Shown: positions 1-13,300 of the stretch, piece after piece
How the letters are laid out: the number at the start of each line of letters is the position of its first letter
How positions within the stretch are numbered: position 1 is the stretch's first letter
Assembly: GCA_034509425.1 (NCBI GenBank)
Contig: JAVTVJ010000072.1
Coordinates: 4,092,001-4,156,000, forward strand
Source: Eopsaltria australis
Taxonomy: Eukaryota; Chordata; Aves; Passeriformes; Petroicidae
Direction of reading: 5' to 3'
Length of the DNA stretch: 64,000 bases
Program-made: the position numbers and the translations under genes
The notes under the pieces: model-generated
Told to the model about the DNA's origin: nothing
Databases searched by the model: none
What the model saw: the letters and a program-made list of their open reading frames with translations, nothing else

Positions 1-1289
1 GCTCCCCTTCTGGGGTCCCTGGGATGGGTCCCCTGTCCTGCTGGGTGGCACTGTTATGCACAGATCCTTGCACCCTGGGGAGCAGCTGGCCCTTCCTGAT
101 GCCTAAAAGATTGAAATCCTCACTTTTATTAAGTTGGCTCCTGTATTGTTTTAAGTGTGATCAGTTTAGATAAATAGCAATTTCCCTAAATTTCAGGAAA
201 CCTTTAGTTCCTTATCTCATGTTCAGAACAGATGTCCCTCTCCACAGGGAAGATTCTGCCACTGGATTTTGTTCTTAAGCATTCTGTTGTGGTTCTTAAG
301 TATTTTTCTGACATGCCCAAGTTTAGGAATCACTTCCATGATGGGATTTGGTTCAACTCTGGCAGTTTAGAAATAAAATCCCCAGTTAACAGCCTCTAAT
401 GGGAGATCTTCAGCATGGCTGTCATTTCTTCTGTGTTTCTGTTACCGAGATCCCTATTCACACTTTCCTAATGCTGTTATCAGTGAATCTAGAAGTCCTT
501 TGAAACTTGGCTGCATGACAGTTTCTTCCTTTCTGCTGCTGCAAACTGAGAAAATTCCTTTTCTTTGTGTTTTTTTCTTCTTTCCAATCTGTTTGGGAGT
601 TTGTGCCATCCCTGCAGAGGCATGAATGTGCACTGTGTATGTTCAATCTGCTCAGAGAAGACACGCTCAAAATCTGAGTTCTGCAGCACACTGGCTTGTG
701 TGCCTTGTCATTGTGGCCCTGGAAATGGGAACACTGGGATATGAGATGTGTGGCTGTGGGCAACCTCAGGCCTGTTAGCTTGGTCTCACTTGGTCTTCCC
801 TCCTGGAGATGAGCAAGGCGGCTTTTGGAGTGCATTTGACTGCAGATGACAGAAAGGGTGTGATCTCAGCGGCCAGGGAGCCAGGGAAGGACAAGGAGGT
901 GTGCCACCAGGAAGGGCTCAGGGGAGCCTGAGGAATTGCACCAAGGTGCAGGATGCTGGTGGCTTCTTAGGAGGCTCAGGTATGGAAAAGTTGAAGGTCA
1001 TTGTCATCACCTTGCCAGAGTCTCTGTCTTGACCTGAGGAAAGTATCTACAAACACTATACATTGAAATGAAAACTATTTTTCTGTTCTGAAAGAAGTGT
1101 ATTTTACAAAGTTATAAGGATTTCAAATACAAGTGTCAGTTGTTAACTTGCTTTAATGATCTTATTTTTCCTCAAGTAGTTGTAGAGAGGATATTGAATG
1201 GTTTTATTTTAAAAGACATATGAATTTTAATGATTTGTTCCCAAACCCTCTGTTCTATATACTGATGATGCTCTGATTTCCTTTTCCAG
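1..1289 (+). other. Upstream intron of ABCA13 (partial)
   Basis: The first 110 bases are GC-richer than the rest, but I cannot classify them. 840-970 is purine-rich. No coding exon with the ABCA N-terminal motif and no promoter signal is visible. Confidence 0.6.
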
Positions 1290-1383
1290 GTCCTCTCTCT
1301 CACTGAAATACTGTGGCCATGTGTACTTTTCTTGATTCTAGCTGCAATCCGCTTCCAAGAGCCCCCAAAATACAAGGAAAACT
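1290..1383 (+). CDS. ABCA13: ABCA13 window exon 1: transmembrane helix 1
   Basis: It follows the acceptor CTTTTCCAG and reads in phase 0 (GTC CTC TCT CTC ACT GAA). The peptide [20 protein letters not shown] followed by [11 protein letters not shown] is the end of the first ABCA membrane helix and the start of the extracellular side. The RFQEPP motif is nearly identical to human ABCA13. The exon ends on one base of a codon (T, completed as Cys by the next exon) before the donor GTATGT. The initiator exon is not in the window: no Met-containing segment resembling the ABCA N-terminus (LLWKNW-like) was found in the first 1,289 bases. Confidence 0.9.
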
Positions 1384-4300
1384 GTATGTTTTGTTTCACC
1401 TGTGTTCTATTTTGTTTGCCTCTGCTTGTAGAAGTATTTATCAAACCCTAAAAATATCCTAGAAGGGGAGACTTAAATGTAGTGGAGTCAAAGCAAAGAC
1501 TGCTACAGTGGGATTCAATTTTTTCCAAGTATGGATCTGAGCAAGCTGTATTTAGGTGGGAAAGAGATACAAAGTTTAAGATTTGATTTGTAGAACAAGT
1601 TTTAAATATCAACTTTGGAGTAAGGGAGATTACTTGGGCTTTAGTTGTATTTACTGCTTTCTATTGAGTAATGGAGTTTAGATGATGGCCTCAGAGGTAG
1701 ATATTTTCAATTAGACAAGGTGAACCTTACCCCTACCCAGTTTCTGGGATTTAGAATTAATATTTTTTAAAATTGTTCTATTTAACACTTCAAAGTTTGT
1801 TATGACTCCTTCCACCTTATAAAGCTCTTTTCGCTTTTCTCTTGTCCAATTATAACTTAATTTAGAAAAGAATTATTTATGATATTAAAATCTATTAAGT
1901 TTATTAGTCTGTTATTCACCAATGCCAGTAAAATGTGGATAAACCAGCTTTAGCAACATTAAAAATCAGTTTGGTAAAATAAATCTAGATCTGTAGAGTG
2001 AAATATCTGGGGAGAATCTAGCCTTTGCTATATACATTTACTTTATGGAGAGATATGGATAATTCCAGAGATATGGAAAAGTGGCTGTTTAGACAGTCTT
2101 GATTGATATTTGTTCAGACTTTGCTGAATACCAATTCCTTCATCTTACAAAAACCTGTGAGAAAAGAGGAAATACTACTTTGTGAAGAAGTCTATATTCC
2201 AATCCAGGTCACATGATTTTGGGCAGAGAGGCTATGATACTGCAATAATGTTACTACCAGGAAAATCAGCTTTTCAAAGATTGCTCTCAAATGTCACATG
2301 TACCTTGTTGTCCAAGTTGGACACAGAGGTTACTCATTTTCTGTGATGACTGAGTTCTTCTTAAATGAGATGCCTGACATGGATACAACTTCATTGCTTG
2401 CAGGAGACAAAGAGGCTTTTTAAGACAAGGGAGCACAATGTGATGGTACTAATTCCAAATGCAATGTCACTGGTCTTCTGCTGCTGCTTGGTTTTAGGTT
2501 ACTTAGAAGCTCGTGATTTACCAAGCCGGGGCCTTTATCCTTTCATGCGGAGCCTTTTCTGTAATGTTGGTTCCAGATGCAGGAACACCAGTTACACAAC
2601 ACAGAGACACAACCGCTTTAGGTAAGTTATGTGAATTGATGGAGCTGCCACCATCACAGTGCATCTTTTCCTACAGCAAAGACTTGTCCGTGTCCTTGTA
2701 GACAGGGAAAACAGGAACATTGTTACTCTGTGCTGAAAGTTTCCTTCAGTGTTCTTATGACTGCAAAAAAGGCCTTAGTCATACCTCTTGCTAATTTTTG
2801 TTTCCTTTTCTTGGGCATTTCATGCTGTTATTGGATACTGAACACTCTTTGGGGGTAAAACTGTAGAGGTTCCTTGTCGTATTCTTGCCCTTTTGCTGCT
2901 GCCATGTGAGAGCCTACTCCTATCTTTCACTAGAGAGTCTTTTATTACATGAGAGGGAAGCTGAGCGCCAAAAGTATATTGTATGTGGATTTAGACTTTG
3001 AATAGTTTGGGAGTATACATGGTGGGAGAAATGAACCCAGAAAAGCAAAGCCAGAATATCTTTCACGTAAGACCCACAAAGAGCCAACAAAGAATAGCAG
3101 AAATCCTGTAATACGAAAGAACTTAGAAGAAGTTACCCAAAAGAAGTCCTTGTCACAAGATCCTAGAATGCAGAAAGAAAAGTTTTGATTTGAATTTGGA
3201 ATTTTTCCTTAAGAAATGAAGTAGTTTCATCTACTTAAAAAATGTTGAAGAATACTGAGATTCAAAGACACTTATGCAAACTGGTTGAAGGGTACTGTCA
3301 TAAATGACCTTTGAAAATATATAATAATAAAGTCAAATTAGAGTGAGCTAATCAGAATATATACATTTATATCTGTATGTTTATTCTTAGAAAATTGATA
3401 ATATCTACCTAAAGATCTCAGGGGGCTGACTCAGATGGGTCAGAGGATCAAATATTTGTGGTTTATTATTGTAGAGGTTTATAGGTAGCAATAAATTCAG
3501 CATACAGCCAGTCAGAAAGCTTCAGTTTCACAGTAATAGGCCATAATACTTATCCATTGATCTAGATGATCTGCTGCAGTTATTTATACATGTAGAGAAC
3601 TGTTGATTGAACATAAGACCATACAAAATAAATCTTGTTTGTGGGAAAACACATTCTACATAAAGTAAGAATTTGTTACTAGAATTGAAATCTTAACAAT
3701 TTAAGGCACTATTAGTTAAGATGCAGTATTACACAAAATACTTACAGAAAAAAATACCAGTATTAAAATTCCTCCTCTGCCTCCTTCTCCTCCCACTAAT
3801 ACAGTTAAAATTGTTACATGACCGCTGGCTTTCTAGTCCTTTCTCTGGGGTTTTACTCACCTTTGCTCTGGGTCATGTCAGCAGCTGCAGATGGGTGGTG
3901 ATGGGGTTATGGCAAGTCATGATCCACACTCCTTTACCTGGAGGAATATGGTGTTAATGGCTTCTTTTCCGCTTGAATGTGCATTTGGGGCCATTTATGT
4001 TTGCCAGTGTGCTTTTATACTTTGCTTGTTTCCACTGGCCTGCATCTCTGGGATATATCCAAATTTGTGTGGTACACCTGAATGTATATGGTATCTTTTA
4101 CATATGTTAACTACCTGTTATTTTTTCTTGATACTTAGAAATTGGCTTGGTCCAGCTATAGTTCTGAATTTTAACCGAACACTGGTGACCTGTTTGTAGC
4201 CATGGGGTCCTTGGTGCCAGCCTGTGCCCCGTCTCTTTTCCTCCCAGGCTCGTACTCCAGTACAGTTCACCTGTGTCCCCACCTCTCAAGGCCTCTGCTA

Positions 4301-7300
4301 TTATACTGGGCCTATGTTCTTCTGCACTGCTTTGTTAATCATAAATATTTCATTTTGCACTGAATGGTCACTTGCTACTTCTATCTGTATAAAACTATGA
4401 TGGTGTTATACAATGACAAGTGAAAATACAGCAGGTAGATGGAGTTGTCTCGCCAGGAAAAGAAAAAAAAGTAAAGCTAACCCGAATCAAAACAAAAACA
4501 AGACAAGTTCAGGCAAAGCAAAGGTGGCAAGCCCCTGTGCTGTGGTCTTTCAAACCCAGTATGAAGCCTGTAGCCTCTTACTTGCAGTAGTAATACTGCA
4601 TTCCTGGGATACAGAGTTACAGTAACTGTAGCCTTTTAAGAAATTGTTCCCTAAAAATATAGTTTTTATTTACATCACTAGTTCAGATGCCATCTAAATG
4701 TGTTAAATCTCTAGAAACTGTGAACTATATTGACTGCTCTGCATGATTATTTACACTGTTTTGACTGAACTGCCCAAATTATATTCCAGTTCAATAGCAA
4801 ATCAAGAAAGAATTTCCTGGAGGCAGTCTTAGACCTACTTAAGAATCGGGGAAATTATTCAGCGGCTTTCAATTTTTCAACTGAAAAATAAAATGTATGC
4901 ATATATCCATATTTATACACTCAATAGGCTACACTGAGTAGCATGTAGGCTAGGTAAGGAAAAAGGCTGAAAAGGTAGGATGAAGTTCATTCTGAGGTCA
5001 GGCTGTTCCACCAGGTCCATCAGTATAAATTAAATCAACCTCAGGGCTGCTCTGACTTATGCTGGCTGCCAACAGCCTTAGGAATGTAGACTGTCAGTTT
5101 GATCTAGTCCCTGTTGACTGGAGAGATGAGGTGGCATAGGAACAGTAATATTGATTATCTTCCCTTTAAGGATTTATATCAAACCATAAGACTGATGTAG
5201 GACAAAATTTTTGCCAATAATATTGTGTTTATTAAGGGTGAATGAGAGACTATGCATAGTTTGCATGGACACTTAACCATTTGTTTTCACAGTGTACACC
5301 ACTTTGGTGCTATTAGTTTGAAATGCAGTAGTTGTCTTTGGGAGGAAGTAGTTCTATGACTATTGTTGGAACCTCCATGGAATCCATAAACCACCAATAA
5401 CCGCTTGTCAGTGAGCAGCCCCCACCATGAGGGGGGCTGAGCCCAGGGTGAAGTTATCCTGGTGCAGGCCATGCTCCCTAGATGTGTCCCTATCCCTTTA
5501 GGCAAGAGCCTGTGATGTGGTGAGAAGATGAGCCAGGTGAAGCCTACCACAACATTAACTTTGATTTGCAACAAGACCTATCACTTCCTCTGATGCCTCG
5601 GAAAGTATTCAGTTTGTTCTATGGCTTTGCTCCTTGCTCCTCTTTTCAGCCACTGCAAAAGCTGCTAGCTGGCAGCTCACTGATATGATTCCCTAGCCTG
5701 ATACTCCCAGTGGTATCTCGGAGCAGAGGGACAAGGAACTAGTCAGGAGCTTCCATGGTAAAGAACATTTTCCCCTGCTCTTTCCAGCATGTTCCACTCC
5801 CCACCTCATCTTAGTGGTGCACAGTGTAAAACTGAGAACATGCAAGTAGGATAAAAACCACACAGCTCAGGGTCCTATGGCCTTACACCCACATATTTCC
5901 ATGCATGTGCATGGAAACATAATGATTTCTCAGTACTCTGGATTCTATGGCAATTTTTGCAGAACGTGGTGGGATTTGCCTTTGCAGTCTAGACTCCTAG
6001 ATCTATGTTAGACTTCTCAGTACCTAAAAGAAAATTAAGTTTTCTCAGACTTAGAACCACAAAAATCATGAAAGCAAGACTAGCTTTCAGCTCCTAGCTT
6101 GGCCCCCTCCTGGAGCAGCCCTGCTCATGCCAGCCCATTTCCTCTTACTGTTCTAAATGTTTTGCTTTATCAATACCTGTGCCTCTGTGGTCCTCCAGTG
6201 GAGGAGCATCAGAAGAGCTCATGTACAAGAGCAAGTGTGGAAGAACAAAATAAAGGAAGGTCTAAGCATCAGCAGCAGTCTTTGTGTGAGAATTGCTTAA
6301 AGGGTCAGATTTTTCTTCAATGAGGTATATCTTCAAACGAGAAATAGTTCTTCAAGATAGTGTTATGGCTGCAGCAACTTACTGCAATATTAATTCTGTG
6401 TGGTCTGGGCCAGCTTTTTTAGTCTTGGGCTATGTAGCTGGAAAACAGAAACAGAATCAATTTTTGTGATCTTTCTTATAGATTGCTAGAGAGGTGGGGA
6501 GAAAAGGAAATTTAAACATCAGTTTTCTCTGTTTTAGAGTCAATTAAGAAGATTTATTTTTTTGGTTCTTTATATATTTCAGTCCATTGCATTTTAGGAA
6601 GGTTATAATTGCATCAACATGGAAGAGAAAGATCTTTCTGTGAGAGACACACAGTACGTTGTTGTCCAGCATGTGTATTGGTATCGATGGCTCCAGGCTG
6701 TCTTGATATGGTGCAGAATGGAAGCCAGTTGGGGCTTTTCAGTTTTAGAGAGAAATTCTTAATGTGGTGACAGGGGTGAGGTTGAGACGAGTTTGCTGAG
6801 ATGAAAATCACCAGTCTAAAAGGCATTTCACATCATAGCTGAGTTCTCAGATGAACTCTGAAATGTTCTTATTGTCATCCTGAATAACTGAGCAAATTGG
6901 ACAGAACTAATGTTTCTGAGTCATGGCTTTAGGAAATGACAACTGCTTGTACGTGCTCAAAGAGATGCAGAGTCTTTTTGCTCTTTTGCAGCATGTTGTC
7001 GTGGTCAAAGCTTGTACTAATGTACATCTTAGTTTGATTTCTGTTTTCTTGAAATTTGTGGAAATGTACAGTTGAGGGAAGAGCTACCATGGATGATAAT
7101 GAAATTTTATATATACAGTCCCCAACTCCTCCAACACCCCAATTCTAATTATCTATGTGCTCTCCTGCAGATTACTGGCTTCCTCCTTTTGTCCTTTTTA
7201 TTATCCCTTGCTTCCTCTCTTTATTGTTCCTAGCAACTGCTGCTAGGAATTTCCTTGGAACGTCTCCTGGACTTCCTTTTCACATACACACAGAAGTAAG

Positions 7301-10300
7301 TTAGTGTCGCCTTCTGCTCCAGAAAGCACACTTTGAAGGCTCTTTGGGAGAGTAGCAGCACAACAATTAAGCGTTTTTGTTGGCACACTGTCTGAAAACT
7401 GTTTGCTTTGACTGCCTCTGTGGCTGGTTTTGAAGCGTAGTTTCTAATCTTTCTGTCAGATGGTGACATCTCCCTGCAATTTTGTGTAACCTGTGCTGAA
7501 TTAAGAGATCAGTAGTAATTTGTAGCACTCTTATTAGGAGCTAAATGTGGTTCTCTATCACCATGTTGAAAATATATAAGATCCTTTAATCTTAGCACAG
7601 TTATTCAGCAAATAAGACCTCTATAATAATTTAATCTGTTTCAGAAAACTGAGCCTGGTAACTAATACCATGCCTGTTGCCATTTCCCTTTCCAAAAGAG
7701 GCTGTGCTCAGATCCAAGAATAACCAGAGGCAGGTCTGTGGCAATGATGGCAAAAGAGGGTCACGAATGGCAGCTGCCTGACATGGCTGCTGCCCTGGAA
7801 ATCCCCACAGAGCTGATAGCCTGCACTGCTCACAGCCAGCGTGTCCAAACAGCTGCTCTTGGACTGCTGAGAGGCTAGTGCTCAGGAAAGTGGCATTTCT
7901 ATGGGTTTTTCAGATTGTACATGTGCCTTCTCTCTGTAATAGCCGGGCCTTATGCTGGGGGTTTACTCCTTTTGCCATACCCTAAATATCTACACCCCCC
8001 CAGAGTTTCTCAGCTCCCTTTGCACTTTCACCACCAGCTTGCTTTTCCCTGCACTTTGTCCTGTAGCTCTTCAGAGCCACCATGCTCCAAGTGCTGCCTG
8101 CTGTTTTCTTGAATGTTTCTAGTCCATGTATCTTCCCAGTCCCATTTCCCCTGCCCCAGGTACTCAGTGGTACCTCACAGGGCAGTAGCTTTTATCCCTA
8201 GACCTCCAGCCTGGGAACAGTGAAAGAGCAGCCCAGCTGAGAATGCTGTCAATTCAACCTGTGTTATCTGCTGTGCTTCCGCTAGACATCAAACAAGTGG
8301 CTAAAGCACATAAAATTAGATGCCAAGAGGATTTTTTTGTTGTTTCCCTGCTGTTTATCAAGCCAAGCTTTGCAGATCCAAGGTGCAGCAGAGTCAGTGG
8401 TGGAGGGAGGGGGTATGGAGTTACTGATTTTCCCCATCACTGCTCTCTGTCTCCCCTGCTGCTGACATGGAGGCCAGGCAGCCTCTGCAACCCCTGGAGA
8501 CAGCATTGAGTCCTACTGTGTGCTCCTACATAAGTAAGGGGGCCTTTTTTTCCTGAGTATTTTTGTTTGTAATGTTTCTAAAACAGAGAGATTTGTAGAT
8601 GGTGATACAAGGCTTGGGTCTTGTTTGGAGGGAAAACAATCTGGGTTGAGTACTGTCCTTACACTCCTCTTACCTGAATGCTTGTTATTAAGAGATTGTT
8701 TGGAGAGTTTACTTGTCAAGTTTAAGTTCAGCAAGCCCCAATGTGACCCAGCACCATCATCCCTTCCCCCCAACAAAAGTATGTGGAAAATCCCATAGAA
8801 ACTGGGCTAGAGATTTGTTTTTTTAAAGCTCTGATTGGATTTATGCCTTAATCAAATGTGGTTGTTGTAATTCTGGTCAAGTGGTGGCCTCTTGTTCATG
8901 CTCAAAAAGCAGAGTGCTAAGAATTTTTCAGTATGTACATAGTGTTTCAGTTCTTTGCCAAACACAAGTGTTCTCAGCTGTCTGAAATTTTGGGCAGTGG
9001 GAGTTTTAGTAATATTGGAATTTATGTGGTAGTTTTCAAATACGATAGCTGAAGTGCAGCTTCTAATCACCCTAAAATGCACCTTCTGAACAACAGAAAC
9101 CTGCTTTTTAGAACTCCATTTAAAAGGGAAAAATATGTGTTGAGGGATTGTTCTGCCTGTAGCCCACTGAAGTTTGAGGATGGTGAAAGAGTTTTCAAAA
9201 ATCCTACTTGCTGTTGGCCACGTTGGAATCAAAATAAGCTGTACTGAAACAATTAAGAACTTGATTGTTTTAAGATTAAATTTTCTTTGTTTCACTTAAT
9301 ATAAAGTTGCAGACAGCTCTGTGGGTATGTGAACAAATGAGGATCAGGGAGGGAGGGAAAGAGAAATGAGAGAATGAGGAAGTGGTGGCTGATAGCTTTC
9401 TTTGGTGTGTGATTTGATCTCATTAGGCTTTTCTTTCAATAAGTAAAAATTGTGCTGAAAGGAAGTGTTGGCATATAAGCTTGACAGGAAAGGAATGTAA
9501 CTCTTGATTATATTTTTGTAAGTGAGATAGGACAAGAGGCAGTGGGCAGAACTGGTACACATGAAGTTCCACCTGAATATTAGGAAGAACTTCTTTTCCG
9601 TGCAGGTGACTGAGCTCTGGAACAGGTTGCCCAGAGAGTTTGTGGAGCCTCTCTCATTGGAGACATTCAAGAAGCATCTGGACATAATCCTGTGCTATGT
9701 GCTCTGAGATGACCCTGCTTGAACAGGGAGGTTGGACCAGATGATACACTGTGGTCCCTTCAACCAGACCCATTCTGTGTTTCTGTGACAGTTAATTGTG
9801 TTTTTAATGCAAAATAGCAATGTTATTGCTAGATAGGATTTAGCTCTTAAGATCATTTGAATCTCCTATAAGAAAAAACAAAATTCAACTGCCTAGTAAC
9901 ATGCCAAATATAATTATTACCTTGTTTATGGTATTTCAGGAGGATCTAAGTAGTTTGTCCTGTAAAGAGGCATTTAAATGACTCTGACTTCTGATTTCAT
10001 TTAAAAGTATTATTAGAAAGTTGTGCTATTGAGTAGTCACCAGATAGCAATGTGGTAGAGATAACAGAGATAACATTTACCAGTGGTATATCTGCAAGCT
10101 AAAACCAGGGAAAAGCCAGTAGTAAGAAAAAAAATACTGTTTTAATAAGTTGCTGAATGCATTTGAAAAAAACATTTACTTTAGATGCAATAGGAAAGCT
10201 TGAACATTCTCATCAAAGAACTGTCACCTGGACACATAACAAACCAGGGGAGAAAAGTTGAGTGTGTATAGAAACATTAAAGAGTTTTTGGATGTGTCTG

Positions 10301-13300
10301 TTCTTGGCTGCTGCCAGAATAGGCATGGGTGATGCATGAAAACCAGCATTTTTTCATTGCCCACTTTCCTGAAGTTCTGAGACACAGTGCTGCAACTTGC
10401 ATGCTAATGAATTGAACTAAATAGAAATTGTATAAATACGTAATTGTTAAAAAAACCCTCAGAATACTACTGTGAGTATACACACATTCTTCAGCTACCC
10501 GATTTCAGTGTATTTACCTCACCTGTCCCTTTTTTTTCTTTCTGTCAAAAAATAGTGCAAGCCACCAAAGTGGTCCAGAGAGAGCCATTGGACCTGATCT
10601 AGACTTCATGGAAGAGATAGAAGAACTTGCAAAGGAATTTATTGATACTACAGAGAAAGCCGTGGCCTTAGAAAAACTATGGGAAGAAAACTCAAGGCTC
10701 TCAGGTAAGCTGCAATCTTTCAAAAAATGAATTTCCTTGCCTATTGGGTAGTGATAGCAATCAAACAGAAGAATGGTTTGATCTTAAAAATAAAATTAGG
10801 CAACTAAAATTTTAGCTGATCTAAAAGAAGCCACTTTTATGATTACTAACACTGTGGCCATCAAAATGATCAGAAAAAAAGGTTAGCTTTCTAAAACCGT
10901 GCCCTTGTATACTTGACAGCTACAAAAACACTTAGAGGAAAGCTTAAAAGATAAGGATTATAATCAGAGTAAAAGTTTACTTGGTCTGCCATTCATTCAA
11001 AAGTAGTTTATGAGGCTTTAGCTATCCCTCCCCACATTTTCCTGTTGTACTAAAGAGTATAGGAATGGAAAAAACCAGTAGCTCACACCTGGTGACCTTG
11101 GATGACTTTCAGTCTTGCACAGAATGAGTGAGACTGGAAATAGCAGAGTCTGAGTCTCCTGTTCCATTTCCACCCACATTGCACAGCCTTGTCGCTGTAG
11201 CAGGGGGGGCATTGAAGACCTGCTACTACCCTGTGTCTCTGGCTGAGTTTTCAAGAAGAAAGATTTAGGTGAAATTGTGGTTTTCGTGCCTGGTTCTTGT
11301 AGCTAGGACATTCATCTAGTGTTGATATGATGATTTTTCCTCACTAAAAAATTGAACAGTAGGCAATATCTTTTAAATTGTTTTTGTGATTACAGTAATA
11401 ATATTGGGAAGCATAGAAAATCAAATGAACCATTATCTTTGGGATATTAGTTGCTTCATGTCCTTTGCTTTTCTAGAAACATCCTTTGTGCACTGCTTGC
11501 TCTTACTTCTAATATTAATTCTTCTAAAGTTGATGGTGCTTCTCTTTAAAGGAAAATATTTAATTTTACAGGGCTCCATAACATCACCACTTTTCTTACT
11601 GTAAGTAATTTTTACAGTCTATTTCTAGATTACAATTCTGGGATTTGAGGTGTCTTTATTATAGTGGTTAGAAATTTGTATCCTGTCAAGTTTAACTAAA
11701 AAAAATAAGAAAAAATATTAAAACAAAAATTGTGCGTCTGTAGGAGGAAACCATGTCTTGTAAATCTGATAGATGTTCAATGGTTTCTAGATTACATATT
11801 TAAATAAGTCCAGGTTGTTACTAGGTAAAATTCACATTTATTTGAAGGCTATTTGTTTATTACGAGCAATTTAAAAATGCATCTGCTAGAGGTATTTTTT
11901 TCCATATTTGATTGATTGTTACTGCTACTTCATGAAATCTAGATTTCCAATTTATAACTTGAAATTAGATGACATTTTTATAGTAACATTTTTTAATTAC
12001 TTATTTGATAATTGATTGAAAGGAGCCATATCAATATGAAATTTCATTTCTGGAGTAGAATATAGAATAGAAAGAATGTATTTCTCAACATTAAGAAAAT
12101 ATTTAGTTGACAGTAGCTGATCATTATTAGAAACAGAGCTTGTATACACAAGCTTCTTTTTGTATAAGCCATACTCATGTCACCATTATGCAAAAAGCCC
12201 CTAGTGAGACATTAATTTACAGTAGCAAAGACTGCATAATAAAAAAGTATGATGAATCCTGTTTTACACAGGCATCATATTGTGTAGTCATAAGAAAGAA
12301 GTTGTTTTACCCAGGCAGTTCATCTTTACAGAGCCATTCTTATAAGTCATTATTTGAGACCCCCCACAAACCCCTCAAGGAGCTGTGAGGCAAGGATGGC
12401 ATGGCCTGGGCAGTCCCCTGGTCTTTATAGCCAGGACTTTGAAATTCATTGCAGGGCTGAAGAGTTTCTTGTGTTTGAGAGCTCAAAGATAATCCTTCCC
12501 TTGGATACACTTCTGAGCAGAGAACGGTTCCTTAGCTTTGCTTCCAGCTCCATTTTTCTATCAGAACAGAGACATATCAGAAACAAAGCTTCCATAAGTT
12601 CAAAATGCCATCAAAATAATGTGGTATATTGCCAAATCTAGAGGTATGTTTCCACTTGGGAAAAATATTTTGAATGGCTAAAAATTCAAGAGGGTCAGGG
12701 AAATAGCAGACTCCTGGGTGATTTGGTGGGATTGGTTTTGTTTTGGTTTTTTTTTCCTGTTAATGGAAATGTTACATGTAATTGTTATATTTTTCACATA
12801 AAGATGGATTTGAATGAAGCAGAGAAAATTATTTCTAGAGCAGAAAGTCTGTACAAGCAGCCATATTTCTGGAACCTTCTGCATTCACTCCCTCATCTTG
12901 AACTGAAGAGCTTTTATACAGAAGATGAGTTAGTTACCATAGCACAGTTTCTAAAAGTTATTCAACAGTAAGTACTTTCACATTCTTGAAAGTTCCCTGC
13001 TTTAAAATTTTATCTGCAGTTCTTGTTCTTCTCACTGGCTACTTAATACTATAAGCATCCTTAACAGTGTAAAGAGGTTAAAATTTTCATCTTTTTACCA
13101 GGTTGTGCTTTTATAAAACTGTGTTAGGAGTTTTCACCCCACTGATTCCTTCATAACTGTGTTTTGCATGTCTGCCAAACTCAGCAGAGATGCCCTAGGA
13201 GTATTTGATAAGCAGCTTCATGTTAGCAATGCCTGAAATTAGCCCATCACATAACACGGCTTGAACTTTGTAATGTACTTTGGGGATCTTTGAATGACAG

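Noticed and set aside
458..835. 125-codon open frame on the minus strand
   Set aside because: No splice, promoter or family support; chance ORF in an intron.
1..1289. Search for the ABCA13 initiator exon and promoter
   Set aside because: No LLWKNW-like coding segment, no CpG island and no TATA context; the first exon must lie upstream.
5287..5574. 95-codon minus-strand open frame
   Set aside because: Low-complexity composition and no recognised family; likely chance.
8852..9295. 147-codon minus-strand open frame
   Set aside because: The AT-rich region gives Lys/Asn/Ile-rich translation, with no domain or splice evidence.
12723..12803. Upstream extension of the open frame before exon 5 (reading [12 protein letters not shown]...)
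   Set aside because: It is the intron's 3' end: a T-rich AG-free stretch leading to the CACATAAAG acceptor, and the homology begins exactly at MDLN.
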